Positions 54,515 to 63,428 of a stretch of DNA of 64,000 nucleotides are shown here, piece by piece. The DNA is taken from positions 1-64,000 of the forward strand of contig NZ_QJVD01000024.1 in the NCBI RefSeq assembly GCF_003219815.1. Reading direction: 5' to 3'. The stretch is from Arthrobacter livingstonensis. GTDB taxonomy: Bacteria; Actinomycetota; Actinomycetes; Actinomycetales; Micrococcaceae. The notes below the pieces were generated by a model. It was not told the origin of the DNA. It saw only the letters and a program-made list of their open reading frames with translations, and ran no database searches. The position numbers and the translations under genes are program-made. How positions within the stretch are numbered: position 1 is the stretch's first letter; each line of letters starts with the position of its first letter.

Positions 54515-55477
54515 CTATCGGGACACTGGTTCTTTGCTGTTCAGGAGATCCAGTTCACTCCGACGTGGTGCCCCTTCCCAGTCGCCGGGTACCAGACAGG
54601 CGAAGGCGCCTGTTTTGGCGGCCGTTCTCAATCTCACTTCCGGCGTTTGTCCCGTGACCAATTCTGTCAGGTAGCCGGCTACGAAGGCATCTCCGGCGCC
54701 GACGGTATCCAACACGTCGACGGGGATTGCCGGTTGGAAGTATTCGGCACCGTCAATGATTGCCAGGGCCCCTTCGGCACCCAGTTTGATAATGGCCTCG
54801 CTTGGTCCCATGGCTGTCAGCTTCGCGGCTAGATCAGCTGGACCGTCGGAGGCGCCTACGGCAATGGCTGCCTCGTCGTCGCTGGCGAAGACGATGTTCA
54901 CTTGGGGAATCAATTCCCGGTAGGCCACGGCGGCGTCTTCTTCCGACCAAAGTGCGCGACGGTAGTTCAGATCCAGCGAAATGGGCACGCCGGCACCCCG
55001 GGCTGTGTCAATGGCATATTGCATTGTCTGCGCGGCTTCGGCTGACAGGGCTGGGGTGATGCCGGTGATATGCAGGAGCGTCGCACTTGAAATAAGCGAT
55101 GCTGGAATGTCGGCTGCACTGATCTTGGAGCCGGCGCTTCCCTTGCGGTAATAGGTCACATTCTGCAGAGACGAGGTTCGACGCTCCTTCAGCATCAATC
55201 CGGTGGCTGCCGTCGCGTCCACTGTGGCATACACATCGATGCCTTCGGCCCGAATTTCGCGGATGACGCGCTGGCCCAGCGCATCGTCCCCCACCCTTCC
55301 GCACCAGACGGACACGACGCCCAAGCGTTGCAGGCCGATGGCAACGTTGGACTCAGAACCGCCGATACCGAGGCTCAACGACGTGGCGTGGGCCAATGGA
55401 CCAGGCTGGTCGGATTTGATGAGGCCCATGGTCTCACCAAAAGTCACTACGTAGGGCGTTATGAGATCGCGCCTCAT
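54515..55477 (-). CDS. kdgK: 2-keto-3-deoxygluconate kinase (PfkB family)
   Basis: 320 residues. PfkB features: GIGGSESNVAIGLQRLG (about 37-53) and DTVGAGDAFVAGYL (257-270) with catalytic Asp. Phosphorylates KDG to KDPG. Its start overlaps the aldolase stop. With the aldolase, mannonate dehydratase and oxidoreductase upstream it completes the mannonate route into central metabolism. Last gene of the eight-gene operon. Specificity is inferred from context, since PfkB members are hard to tell apart by sequence alone. Confidence 0.88.
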   Translation of the reverse strand: MRRDLITPYVVTFGETMGLIKSDQPGPLAHATSLSLGIGGSESNVAIGLQRLGVVSVWCGRVGDDALGQRVIREIRAEGIDVYATVDATAATGLMLKERRTSSLQNVTYYRKGSAGSKISAADIPASLISSATLLHITGITPALSAEAAQTMQYAIDTARGAGVPISLDLNYRRALWSEEDAAVAYRELIPQVNIVFASDDEAAIAVGASDGPADLAAKLTAMGPSEAIIKLGAEGALAIIDGAEYFQPAIPVDVLDTVGAGDAFVAGYLTELVTGQTPEVRLRTAAKTGAFACLVPGDWEGAPRRSELDLLNSKEPVSR

Positions 55478-56148
55478 AGTGTGCCACCTGCCTCATCGAC
55501 CAGCTGGCGCACAAGTGCTGCCCTTTGGGTGAGTGAGGCGAGGGAGCCCCCGGCGAAGGCGTCCCCGATCAAGGGCCCGCCCAGGCTGACGGCCAGCGCG
55601 CCTGCATGAATCCACGCGGGGGCATCTTTGATGGCTATGCCTCCCGAGGGAACCACCCTAATCCCGGGGAACGGACCCCTGAGCTGGGCGATGTAGGACG
55701 GTCCAACCGTGGCAGCGGGGAACACTTTGACGGCCGTGCTGCCCAATGCCCACCCCCGGTAAAGCTCGGTGGGGGTTAGTCCACCCGGAAATATGGGGAT
55801 GCCACGCGTGACAGCGGCCTCAATGATGCCGGGCTCGGTAATGGGCGTTACCAGATAGTCCGCGCCACCATCCATAGCGGCGTGGGCCTGACCGGAGGTT
55901 GTGACGGTCCCGACCCCGATTTCGACATCACTGCCAAACTCCGTGCGCAAGCCGGGGAGTTCATCGATGACACCGGAGGTACTGAGGGTGAGTTCAATGC
56001 TTTGCACGCCGCCGTCGACCAAGGCCTGGATGACTGGTCTGTATTCGCTCGCATGGGCGGCACGTAGCACGGCGATAACTCGGGTCCGGAGGAGGGTGTC
56101 CGATGGCGCCGGACGGGTGGGGAGGATTGGATCCGTGGGGGAGGGCAT
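55474..56148 (-). CDS. eda: 2-keto-3-deoxy-6-phosphogluconate aldolase
   Basis: 224 residues. KDPG/KHG aldolase motifs: IELTL with Glu52, GVGTV at about 79-83, and the Schiff-base lysine in AVKVFPA (Lys141). It cleaves KDPG to pyruvate and glyceraldehyde 3-phosphate. AGGAAC precedes the ATG, and the stop overlaps kdgK. The N-terminal ~17 residues are Pro-rich and extra. Confidence 0.9.
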   Translation of the reverse strand: MPSPTDPILPTRPAPSDTLLRTRVIAVLRAAHASEYRPVIQALVDGGVQSIELTLSTSGVIDELPGLRTEFGSDVEIGVGTVTTSGQAHAAMDGGADYLVTPITEPGIIEAAVTRGIPIFPGGLTPTELYRGWALGSTAVKVFPAATVGPSYIAQLRGPFPGIRVVPSGGIAIKDAPAWIHAGALAVSLGGPLIGDAFAGGSLASLTQRAALVRQLVDEAGGTL

Positions 56149-56151
56149 GGG

Positions 56152-57684
56152 TCAGTTCCTTGTTGGTGTTCGAAGGTTGAGTCTTGGGCCGCCAGCGGCC
56201 AGTGCGTCGCGGGCTGCGGCTTCTGGTCCGTGCCTGTGGATGATGTCTATGAGGTCGCCTGTGCGATTGATGAAGTCGTCCTGGCCGCCCAGCTTCTCGC
56301 CGAGCAGGTGGTGGGTTCCGAGAATCTTTCGGGCCAGCTGTCGGCCGGAACCCGATTCCGCAGCCAGGCCCGTCAACAGCTGCCGTGCCGGATCTTCCAT
56401 GGTGGCGGCCTCGGGACCCGGATCGAATCCGGCCAGAGGGGAGATGCAGGAAATGTAGGCGGCGACGGTCAGGGCCAAGTGCTGCGGAAGGCTGCCGCTG
56501 GCCAGAAGTTCCAACGCTGGACGGGGGATTCGCTGGCCCAACTTCACGGAGCCGTCCGAGCCCACCTGGCTCGTCTTGTGACCCAGCGCCGTGTTGCGCC
56601 AGCGCGAAAAGAGCTGCTCCTCGTAGTCGGTCACGTTGACTCCAACGGGTACGCAGACACTTGGCAGGTATTCGTTTTGAAGGACTGACCTGGCTGCGGA
56701 TTCTATGTAATCGACCGCCACGGCCTCTGGAATGGTGGCGGCTCCGGAGAGGGCTCCGAGATAGGCAATGAGAGAGTGTGTTCCGTTCAAGAGGCGAACT
56801 TTGAGCTGTTCGTATTTGGCCACCTCTGTAGAGAAAATGGCGCCGCCGGCCTCCCATGAGGGCCGGCCTGCAGCGAAGTTGTCTTCGAGCACCCACATGG
56901 TGAAGGGCTCCGCGGGAACGGGGATGGTGTCCGTATAGCCGACTGCTGCGGCAACGGCTTCCCGGTAGCTGTCCGTAGTGGCCGGGACGATCCGGTCTAC
57001 CATGGATGAGGGAAATGTTGCATTGGCGTTGATCCACTGCGTTAACTCTGATGACTCGACGGCGGGCAGATGGGATACGAACTCGTTGACCAGGAGCTGG
57101 GTGTGGTGGCCATTGTTGGCCAGATTGTCGCAACTGAGCACTGTTATGGGCGATCCGTGAGTGTTCATGCGTCGTTGGAGGCCACGCACAATTTGTCCCA
57201 CTGGTGTGCACGGGTTGTTGCCTGTGGTTAGGTCGTGTTGCACCGAAGCGGCTGCCAGGTTCAGTCCGCCGCTTGTCGGACTGTACGTGTAGCCGTGTTC
57301 AGTTACTGTCAGCGACACGATTTTGGTGGATGCAGCGGCGATGGCTTGGGGGACCCGTTCCAGGTCGCGGGCGCCAACAAATGCCTCAACATGAACCCGA
57401 GGCACGGAGAATCGCTGCCCCTCGGGTGAAATCTCCACCACGGTGTAGAGCATGTCCTGGGCCTTCATTGCGTCAACGACGGCACTTGAGCGGTTGGAGA
57501 CACCGGTTATGCCCCAGTCGCCGCCTCTGCTTTTGATGGCAGCATCGGTGTAGACGGCCTGGTGGGCGCGGTGAAAGTTGCCGAGTCCCAGATGGACGAT
57601 CCCCGGTGAGGGGGCCGTCGGGGCTGTGTTGAGCCCCGTCGTGGACAGGGACAGTCGGGGCAGGGAAGGGTGCATCGTGGTCAC
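56152..57684 (-). CDS. uxuB: Mannitol dehydrogenase family oxidoreductase (fructuronate reductase-like)
   Basis: 510 residues. HLGLGNFHRAHQAVYTD (about 31-47) is the N-terminal family block; the C-terminal catalytic signature includes KVRLLNGTHSLIAYLG with the active Lys/Asn/His set. The family reduces D-fructuronate to D-mannonate, or acts on mannitol/arabinitol. Next to mannonate dehydratase, fructuronate reductase is the natural reading. The start is GTG at 57684, overlapping the dehydratase stop; an ATG nine bases in is an alternative. Confidence 0.85.
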   Translation of the reverse strand: MTTMHPSLPRLSLSTTGLNTAPTAPSPGIVHLGLGNFHRAHQAVYTDAAIKSRGGDWGITGVSNRSSAVVDAMKAQDMLYTVVEISPEGQRFSVPRVHVEAFVGARDLERVPQAIAAASTKIVSLTVTEHGYTYSPTSGGLNLAAASVQHDLTTGNNPCTPVGQIVRGLQRRMNTHGSPITVLSCDNLANNGHHTQLLVNEFVSHLPAVESSELTQWINANATFPSSMVDRIVPATTDSYREAVAAAVGYTDTIPVPAEPFTMWVLEDNFAAGRPSWEAGGAIFSTEVAKYEQLKVRLLNGTHSLIAYLGALSGAATIPEAVAVDYIESAARSVLQNEYLPSVCVPVGVNVTDYEEQLFSRWRNTALGHKTSQVGSDGSVKLGQRIPRPALELLASGSLPQHLALTVAAYISCISPLAGFDPGPEAATMEDPARQLLTGLAAESGSGRQLARKILGTHHLLGEKLGGQDDFINRTGDLIDIIHRHGPEAAARDALAAGGPRLNLRTPTRN

Positions 57685-58898
57685 CAGTCCCTCATGGTGC
57701 CGTCGAGGTCCCTGGCGATGGGCAGGTACGCCTGTTTGTACGGGAATTGGGCGGCGGCCTTCTCATCGAAGGTCACTCCCAGTCCGGGCTCATCGCCGGG
57801 GTGGAGGTAGCCGTCGTCGAAGGTGTAGCTGGACTGGAAGACTTCGGTTACGAGGGGGTCATAGCCCATGAATTCCTGGATGGCGAAATTGGTGGTGGCC
57901 AGGCCCAGGTGCAGGGAGGCTGACATGTTCAGCGGGGAGACATCGGAGGGGCCGTGCGGGGCGCCCTTGACTTGGTAGACCTCGGCGAGTGCCAGGATTT
58001 TGCGGACGTGGGAGATGCCGCCGGCATGCACGATTGCGGTGCGGATGAAGTCTAGTGAGCGTTCGGTGATGAGCTGTTGGCAGTCCCAGACTGTGTTGAA
58101 CACCTCCCCGATGGCCAGAGGGATGCTGGTCTGGCGCCGGACTTCTCGAAGGAGCTGTTGGTTTTCGACGGGAATGACGTCCTCGAGCCAGAAGAGGTCC
58201 ACCGGCTCCAGGGCTTTGGCGAGGCGGATCGCTTCGGTGGGGTTGAGCCGGTGGTGGGCGTCGTGTAACAGCTTCAGCTCCGGGCCCACATGGTCGCGGA
58301 CGCCTGCGAGGATGTCCGGGATATGGCGGAGGTAGGAGGCGGTGTCCCATCCCTCTTCAACGGGTCCTGTGCCGCGTCCGGCGGGTTCGTAGCTGGCAGT
58401 GCCGTTGGTGACCCCGTATACCTTGTCCAGTCCGGGTACGCCGGCCTGGGCCCGCACGGCTCGGAATCCCTCCCCGCGGCGCTCGTCCACTGAGTCCAGC
58501 AATTCGGGTAGGTCCCAGCCGGTGGCGTGGGTGTAAGTAAGGATCTTGTCGCGGACTGCACCTCCGAGCAATTGGTAGACGGGGACACCCAGGGCCTTGC
58601 CCTTGATGTCCCAGAGGGCCATGTCGATGGCGCCGATGGCGGCCATGGTGATGGGACCGCGGCGCCAGTAGGCCCCCTTGTAAAAGTAGTTCCAGGTGTC
58701 TTCGATCCGGTCGGCATCACGGCCGAGCAGGGCCGGGGCCAAGTGGTCTTTGAGGTAGCTTGCTACCGACAGTTCCCGGCCGTTGACGGTGGCGTCGCCC
58801 CAGCCGACGACGCCGTCGGAGGTGGTGATCTTCAGGGTGACATAGTTTCGGCTCGGGCTGGTGACAATGACGTCGGCGGCAACAATGGTGCGGGGCAT
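57681..58898 (-). CDS. manD: D-mannonate dehydratase, enolase superfamily (ManD/RspA type)
   Basis: 405 residues. The N-terminal capping block NYVTLKITTSDGVVGWGDATVNGREL is typical. Metal-binding residues lie in LLHDAHHRLNP, FWLEDVIPVEN and AIGEVFN, spaced as in enolase-superfamily sugar-acid dehydratases. It dehydrates D-mannonate to KDG. Some ManD-group proteins act weakly or on gluconate, so specificity rests on context. GAGG lies upstream of the ATG. It follows the ABC ATPase gene after a 105-base gap. Confidence 0.9.
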   Translation of the reverse strand: MPRTIVAADVIVTSPSRNYVTLKITTSDGVVGWGDATVNGRELSVASYLKDHLAPALLGRDADRIEDTWNYFYKGAYWRRGPITMAAIGAIDMALWDIKGKALGVPVYQLLGGAVRDKILTYTHATGWDLPELLDSVDERRGEGFRAVRAQAGVPGLDKVYGVTNGTASYEPAGRGTGPVEEGWDTASYLRHIPDILAGVRDHVGPELKLLHDAHHRLNPTEAIRLAKALEPVDLFWLEDVIPVENQQLLREVRRQTSIPLAIGEVFNTVWDCQQLITERSLDFIRTAIVHAGGISHVRKILALAEVYQVKGAPHGPSDVSPLNMSASLHLGLATTNFAIQEFMGYDPLVTEVFQSSYTFDDGYLHPGDEPGLGVTFDEKAAAQFPYKQAYLPIARDLDGTMRDW

Positions 58899-59003
58899 GG
58901 GAGGGGCCTCAACAATCTAGGGTGGCGGATGGCATGGCGGTGCCGTGTGGCTGTGAAGGATGGCGGTGCCGGCAGGCCGCGGCCAGGGGTTTGGGTGGGG
59001 GGT

Positions 59004-59744
59004 TTAGAGGACCTTGCTGAGGAATTCCTTGGCCCGTTCGGTTTTGCAGTTGCTGAAGAATTCCTGCGGAGTGCTTTCCTCGACGATTTCCCCGGCGGCC
59101 ATGAAGACGATGCGGTCAGCTGCCGTCTGGGCGAAGCCCATCTCGTGGGTGACGACGACCATGGTCATGCCCGCTTTGGTCAGTTCGACGATCACATCAA
59201 GAACTTCCTTGATCATTTCGGGGTCCAAGGAGGATGTTGGCTCGTCAAACAGCATGATCTTGGGATCCATGGCCAAGGCGCGGGCGATGGCTACTCGTTG
59301 TTGCTGGCCGCCGGAGAGCTGGGCGGGCCGCTTGTCTTTTTGGGCCCCCACACCAACGCGTTCCAGAAGTTCCAGGGCCCGGGCCCGGGCAATTTCCCGC
59401 TTCTGCCGGCGAACCTGCACGGGGGCGAACATGACATTTTCAAGCACTGTCATGTGGGCAAAGAGGTTGAATTGCTGAAAGACCATTCCCACTTCGCTGC
59501 GCAGCTCGGATAGCGGGCCGCTTTCCTCCGGCAGCACCCGGCCTTCGATGGCGACGGTTCCGGAGGTGATGGGTTCGAGTCTGTTGATGGTCCGGCACAG
59601 AGTGGACTTTCCCGAACCCGAGGGCCCGAGAACTACGACCACTTCGCCGCGCTTAACCTCCAGATTGATGTCTTTCAGGACTTGGAAGGTGCCATAGTAT
59701 TTGTTGACCTCCCTGATGGAGATCATTGCTTCGTTCGACTGCAT
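59004..59744 (-). CDS. ABC transporter ATP-binding protein, polar amino acid type
   Basis: 246 residues of the GlnQ/HisP type: Walker A GPSGSGKST (about 40-48), signature LSGGQQQRVAIARAL, Walker B IMLFDEPTSSLDP, H-loop VTHEMGFA. It powers the uptake system formed by the two permeases and the binding protein encoded upstream. Start at 59744 with GAGG upstream. Unusual context: a PAAT-family ATPase co-transcribed with sugar-acid catabolic genes. Confidence 0.92.
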   Translation of the reverse strand: MQSNEAMISIREVNKYYGTFQVLKDINLEVKRGEVVVVLGPSGSGKSTLCRTINRLEPITSGTVAIEGRVLPEESGPLSELRSEVGMVFQQFNLFAHMTVLENVMFAPVQVRRQKREIARARALELLERVGVGAQKDKRPAQLSGGQQQRVAIARALAMDPKIMLFDEPTSSLDPEMIKEVLDVIVELTKAGMTMVVVTHEMGFAQTAADRIVFMAAGEIVEESTPQEFFSNCKTERAKEFLSKVL

Positions 59745-59848
59745 TTTTTGTACCTCGATTGGGCTTTTGCGGTAGACAACTTGGGGAAGTGGGAATTCTC
59801 AACCCGGACGGGTGGGCGCCGGATATGGTGCATCCCGCCGGGGCCGGC

Positions 59849-60649
59849 CTAGCTCAGGCGCTTGCTGAGGATGTGGGACACCCGCGACAGGATCAGGCAA
59901 ATGATGATGTAAAGGACGGCGACCCCAGCAAAGATGGGGACGGCGTACTGGCCGCCCAAATATTCAATTGCCTGTTCGCCGGTGAGAAGGAGTTCTACGT
60001 ATCCAATGACGAAACCCAGGGACGAAGCCTTGGTGACTCGCACCATTTCACTGACAAGGTTGGGTAGGATCTGCCGGATGACCTGGGGGAGGAGGATGTA
60101 GCGAAGGTTTTTGACATAGCGGACACCAAGCGCTGTGGCAGCCTCTGACTGGCCCTTGGGCAGGGCCAGAAAACCTGCCCGAAAGGCCTCGGCCATGGAA
60201 GCGCTCTCATACAGGACCAGGCCGGCGACGAGAGCCCAGAAAGTGCTGATGCTCGCCCCGGTCACTGCCGGGAATCCGAGGTAGATAAAGAAGATCAGCA
60301 ACAATTCCGGCAGCCCGCGAAGGGCTTCGATCCAGACCCGGGAAGCGACACTGAGCCAGCGCCGCTTGGACATGCGCCCGAGTGCAATGAAGAGGCCAAG
60401 CACCAGTGACAGGACGACCGAAACGCCTGCGACCTTCAAAGTGGCCAGCAGCCCTGCCAACAATGCCGAGAGGACGTCGGGTTGGGTAAGTACAATCCAG
60501 TTATCCCCATCAAGGACGTGCTGGCTTGCAAGCTTGGCAACCGCCCAGATGGCAATGGCGAGTGCTACGACGGCGGCAGCCGCGGTCCAAAGCCGGGCGC
60601 GACGTCGTGCAATGGGGCCCGGGCGGTCGTAAAGTTCGGTGGACATCAT
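59849..60649 (-). CDS. ABC transporter permease, polar amino acid type
   Basis: 266 residues. About five membrane segments; the EAA loop reads EAFRAGFLALPKGQSEAATALG, and GASISTFWALVAGLVLY precedes it. The N-terminal ~20 residues are charged. Its start overlaps the stop of the other permease. It probably forms a heterodimeric channel with it. Confidence 0.92.
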   Translation of the reverse strand: MMSTELYDRPGPIARRRARLWTAAAAVVALAIAIWAVAKLASQHVLDGDNWIVLTQPDVLSALLAGLLATLKVAGVSVVLSLVLGLFIALGRMSKRRWLSVASRVWIEALRGLPELLLIFFIYLGFPAVTGASISTFWALVAGLVLYESASMAEAFRAGFLALPKGQSEAATALGVRYVKNLRYILLPQVIRQILPNLVSEMVRVTKASSLGFVIGYVELLLTGEQAIEYLGGQYAVPIFAGVAVLYIIICLILSRVSHILSKRLS

Positions 60650-61293
60650 GACGCGAACGCCACCTTTCGTTCGATTGCGGCAGCCGCCAGGGCTGCCGGA
60701 ATGGTGATGACCGAGTACATGATGGCGGTCATGACCATCAAGGCAATGACGGCGGAGTCATTGACATTGATGAGCTGAAGCATCGTTCCAAAGAGTTCGG
60801 TCACCCCAAACACGCCCGCAATGGCCGTCACCTTGACCAGCGCAATGGTGGTGTTGATCAGCGGTGGTACGGAATTGCTCAGACCCTGTGGCAGGACGAT
60901 CAGGCGCAGGGTCTGGCGGTTCTTCAGGCCCAGGGCCCGGGAAGCCTCAAGCTGGCCCTTGCCGATGGCGTTGATACCCGAGCGGATCGCCTCGCAGGAA
61001 TAGGCCGAAAAGTAGACAGTGATTCCGGCTACCGCCAGCGCAAAGAACGAAGCCTTCACTCCCAAAAGGGGGAGTATGAAAATCATGAAAAACAGGTGGG
61101 CAGCGGCAGGGATGTTACGCATGAGCCCGATGTAAGCCATGCTGATGCGCCGCAGCAGTGGGTTGGTTGAAATGGCGAATGAGGCCAAGAGCAGGCCTCC
61201 CAGGAATGAAAACACTCCGGAAAGGGCAACCAGCCCAAGTGTTGTGACGAACCCGGACCAGAAAGTTCCGAGGTTCTCAATGACGGCATTCAT
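60646..61293 (-). CDS. ABC transporter permease, polar amino acid type
   Basis: 215 residues, five membrane segments. The EAA loop is EAIRSGINAIGKGQLEASRALG. AAAGGAGG lies upstream of the ATG. It lies between the binding-protein gene (91-base gap) and the second permease (4-base overlap). Confidence 0.92.
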   Translation of the reverse strand: MNAVIENLGTFWSGFVTTLGLVALSGVFSFLGGLLLASFAISTNPLLRRISMAYIGLMRNIPAAAHLFFMIFILPLLGVKASFFALAVAGITVYFSAYSCEAIRSGINAIGKGQLEASRALGLKNRQTLRLIVLPQGLSNSVPPLINTTIALVKVTAIAGVFGVTELFGTMLQLINVNDSAVIALMVMTAIMYSVITIPAALAAAAIERKVAFAS

Positions 61294-61384
61294 TTCAACG
61301 ATCCTCCTTTCAATGGTTTGACAGTGGCTTTGACGAGTCGGGGGATGTCGCGGCCGGTACGGCCGGCCGCGACATCATTGCCAG

Positions 61385-62263
61385 TTACTTGCAATTGGCC
61401 ATCAGTTTTGGCTCCGTGGGGGCGGCCAGGCCGGACTTGCCCATGTGTGCGTTCCAGAGCTTGGTGATGGTGCCGTCCTTGAAGGCGCCTTCGAGGCGGG
61501 TGTTGAAGAACTCGCACAGGTCTTGGCGATTTTTGGCCATTCCGATGCCCCACTGCTCACCGTCGCCGTAAGTCATGGGTGCAAATTCAAAAACATTGGG
61601 CTTCTCGGACACGAATCCGGCCAAAAGTGGTGCGGTGGAATCCACGGCGTCAACGGTTCCCTGCTCCAGGGCCCGGACACAGTTGGTCAGGACGTTGAAT
61701 TCGACAATGGAAGCCTGGGGAATTTCCTTAGCGACACGTGGCTGCCCCTGGCTGCCCTGGAGAACGCAGATTTTAGTGCCCTGGGGAATCTGGGCCAGGG
61801 ATTGCATTTTTGCTGCATCGCCCTTGCGGACAATCAACTGCGGCTTGGTCGACAGGTAGGGACCGGAGATCGCGATGGTTTTGACGCGTTCCGGAGTGAT
61901 GGCCAGCGCGGTGGCGAAGATGTCGATCTTGCCCTGCTGGATGAAAGGGATGCGATTTGCCGCCGTGGTGTTGACCCAGTCGATGCTGTCCTTGCTGATG
62001 CCCATGGGGGAAACGAGGTACTCGGCCAAGTCGATGTTGAAGCCGGTCCACTTTCCCTGAAGGTTCAACTCGGCGAGGCCCGGTTGGTTGGGTGAGGCGC
62101 CGATTTTGATTTTCCCTGCCGCGGCTATCGACGCCATCGTCGAGCCGGCCGGAAATTTTGCGGCGGTGGGCTTGTCGGCGCCAGCGGTTCCTCCACAAGC
62201 GGTGGTGACCAGGGCAAGGGCGAGTGCGCCCACGAGGAGTGCTGGTCGAATGGCTTTGAACAT
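61385..62263 (-). CDS. Substrate-binding lipoprotein of the ABC transporter
   Basis: 292 residues. A lipoprotein signal peptide is evident (hydrophobic run, then TTACGG with the lipobox Cys near 24). The SBP_bac_3 domain follows: GKIKIGASPNQPG, FNIDLAEYL, then KIDIFATALAITPERVKTI. Amino-acid-type binding proteins bear an Arg for the alpha-carboxylate (TPERVKT here); the ligand may be a carboxylated sugar instead of an amino acid. Start at 62263, not upstream. First structural gene of the operon. Confidence 0.9.
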   Translation of the reverse strand: MFKAIRPALLVGALALALVTTACGGTAGADKPTAAKFPAGSTMASIAAAGKIKIGASPNQPGLAELNLQGKWTGFNIDLAEYLVSPMGISKDSIDWVNTTAANRIPFIQQGKIDIFATALAITPERVKTIAISGPYLSTKPQLIVRKGDAAKMQSLAQIPQGTKICVLQGSQGQPRVAKEIPQASIVEFNVLTNCVRALEQGTVDAVDSTAPLLAGFVSEKPNVFEFAPMTYGDGEQWGIGMAKNRQDLCEFFNTRLEGAFKDGTITKLWNAHMGKSGLAAPTEPKLMANCK

Positions 62264-62417
62264 CGGAATTACTCTCAATCTGATGGGTGAATGACACTGA
62301 ATTTGGGTGCGGGACAGGGACCCACCGAGTGGGGTTGTTGTGAAGGGGAGGTAGCTGGTCCGGGCCGAAGAAGCGGTCCATCTTTTCCCCCGCGGGTGAC
62401 GAAGTAGAGGAGTTGCT

Positions 62418-63428
62418 TCAGGTTGCCGCAGCGGTGATGGACGGAGGGCCGGCGTCGTCCGTGACGGGTGCCACCGCGGTGGTAGACCGGCGGACAATCA
62501 GTTGCGATTCCAGGAGGAATTGTGGCTGGGTCTGCGGCTTCCGGTCGATAAGGCCAAGAATAAGTTCCAGGCCCAGCGCCCCGCTTTGGGCGATGGCCAT
62601 GCGGACGGAAGTGAGCCCCGGATCCGAGACGGCGGCTATGTCCAGGTCGTCGATGCCCAGGATGCTGAAGTCGCCCGGACAGGTGTACCCCATGGACCTG
62701 ATCCCCGACTCGACTCCCAGGGCAACAAGGTCGTTGTACGCCACAACTGCTGTCGCCCCGCTGGCCGTGACCGCGGCTGCCGCGGCTAAACCACCCTGGA
62801 TGCTGGCTGCATGATTACCTACTGTCGAAAGCGACATATTCCATTCAGCGGCCAGCTCCGATAGGGCCTTAAAGCGGGTGCGATTTGCCCAGGCAGTGGC
62901 GGGTCCTGGCACGTAAACGAAGCTCCGATGTCCCAAGGCGTGTAAGTGTTCGACGGCTTGGCGCAAGCCTTGCCGGACGTCCATGAGGACCGAAATGGCT
63001 CCCGGCACCTGTCCGTTGATGACGACTGCCGGAATCTGCCCGATTGCCTGCTTGACAGCGACGCCCTCAGACCGCGGCGAACAGATGATCAAGCCGTCAA
63101 CTGTACGCCCGAGGCTTTCGATTATTTCGAGCTCGCGGGCTGGATCTTCATTGGTGTCCGCCAGCAGCATCCGGTGCCTGCCCGACCAGGCGCTGTGCTG
63201 AATGGATTTGATCAAGGCTGCGTAAACAGAGTTGGCAATGTCGGGAACTATCACGCCAATAGTCTTTGAGCGCGACGACAAGGGGACGTCGTAGCCAACC
63301 GTGATCGCAGCCTCCAGCACGCGTTCGCGCGTCTTGGGTGCGAGAAGCTCCGCTTCCTTGAAGGCACGGGATGCGGTTGCCAGGGACACTCCGGCAGCTG
63401 CCGCGACGTGCTTCAAAGTTGCTGCCAT
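62418..63428 (-). CDS. LacI family transcriptional regulator
   Basis: 336 residues. The N-terminal helix-turn-helix TLKHVAAAAGVSLATASRAF (about 4-23) and hinge precede a periplasmic-binding-protein-like effector domain (IGVIVPDIANSVYAALIK through DLDIAAVSDPGLTSVRM). GAGAGGAGG lies upstream of the ATG. It is upstream of, and on the same strand as, the transporter/uronate operon, so it is probably its sugar-acid-responsive repressor. The gap to the binding-protein start is 154 bases. Confidence 0.93.
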   Translation of the reverse strand: MAATLKHVAAAAGVSLATASRAFKEAELLAPKTRERVLEAAITVGYDVPLSSRSKTIGVIVPDIANSVYAALIKSIQHSAWSGRHRMLLADTNEDPARELEIIESLGRTVDGLIICSPRSEGVAVKQAIGQIPAVVINGQVPGAISVLMDVRQGLRQAVEHLHALGHRSFVYVPGPATAWANRTRFKALSELAAEWNMSLSTVGNHAASIQGGLAAAAAVTASGATAVVAYNDLVALGVESGIRSMGYTCPGDFSILGIDDLDIAAVSDPGLTSVRMAIAQSGALGLELILGLIDRKPQTQPQFLLESQLIVRRSTTAVAPVTDDAGPPSITAAAT

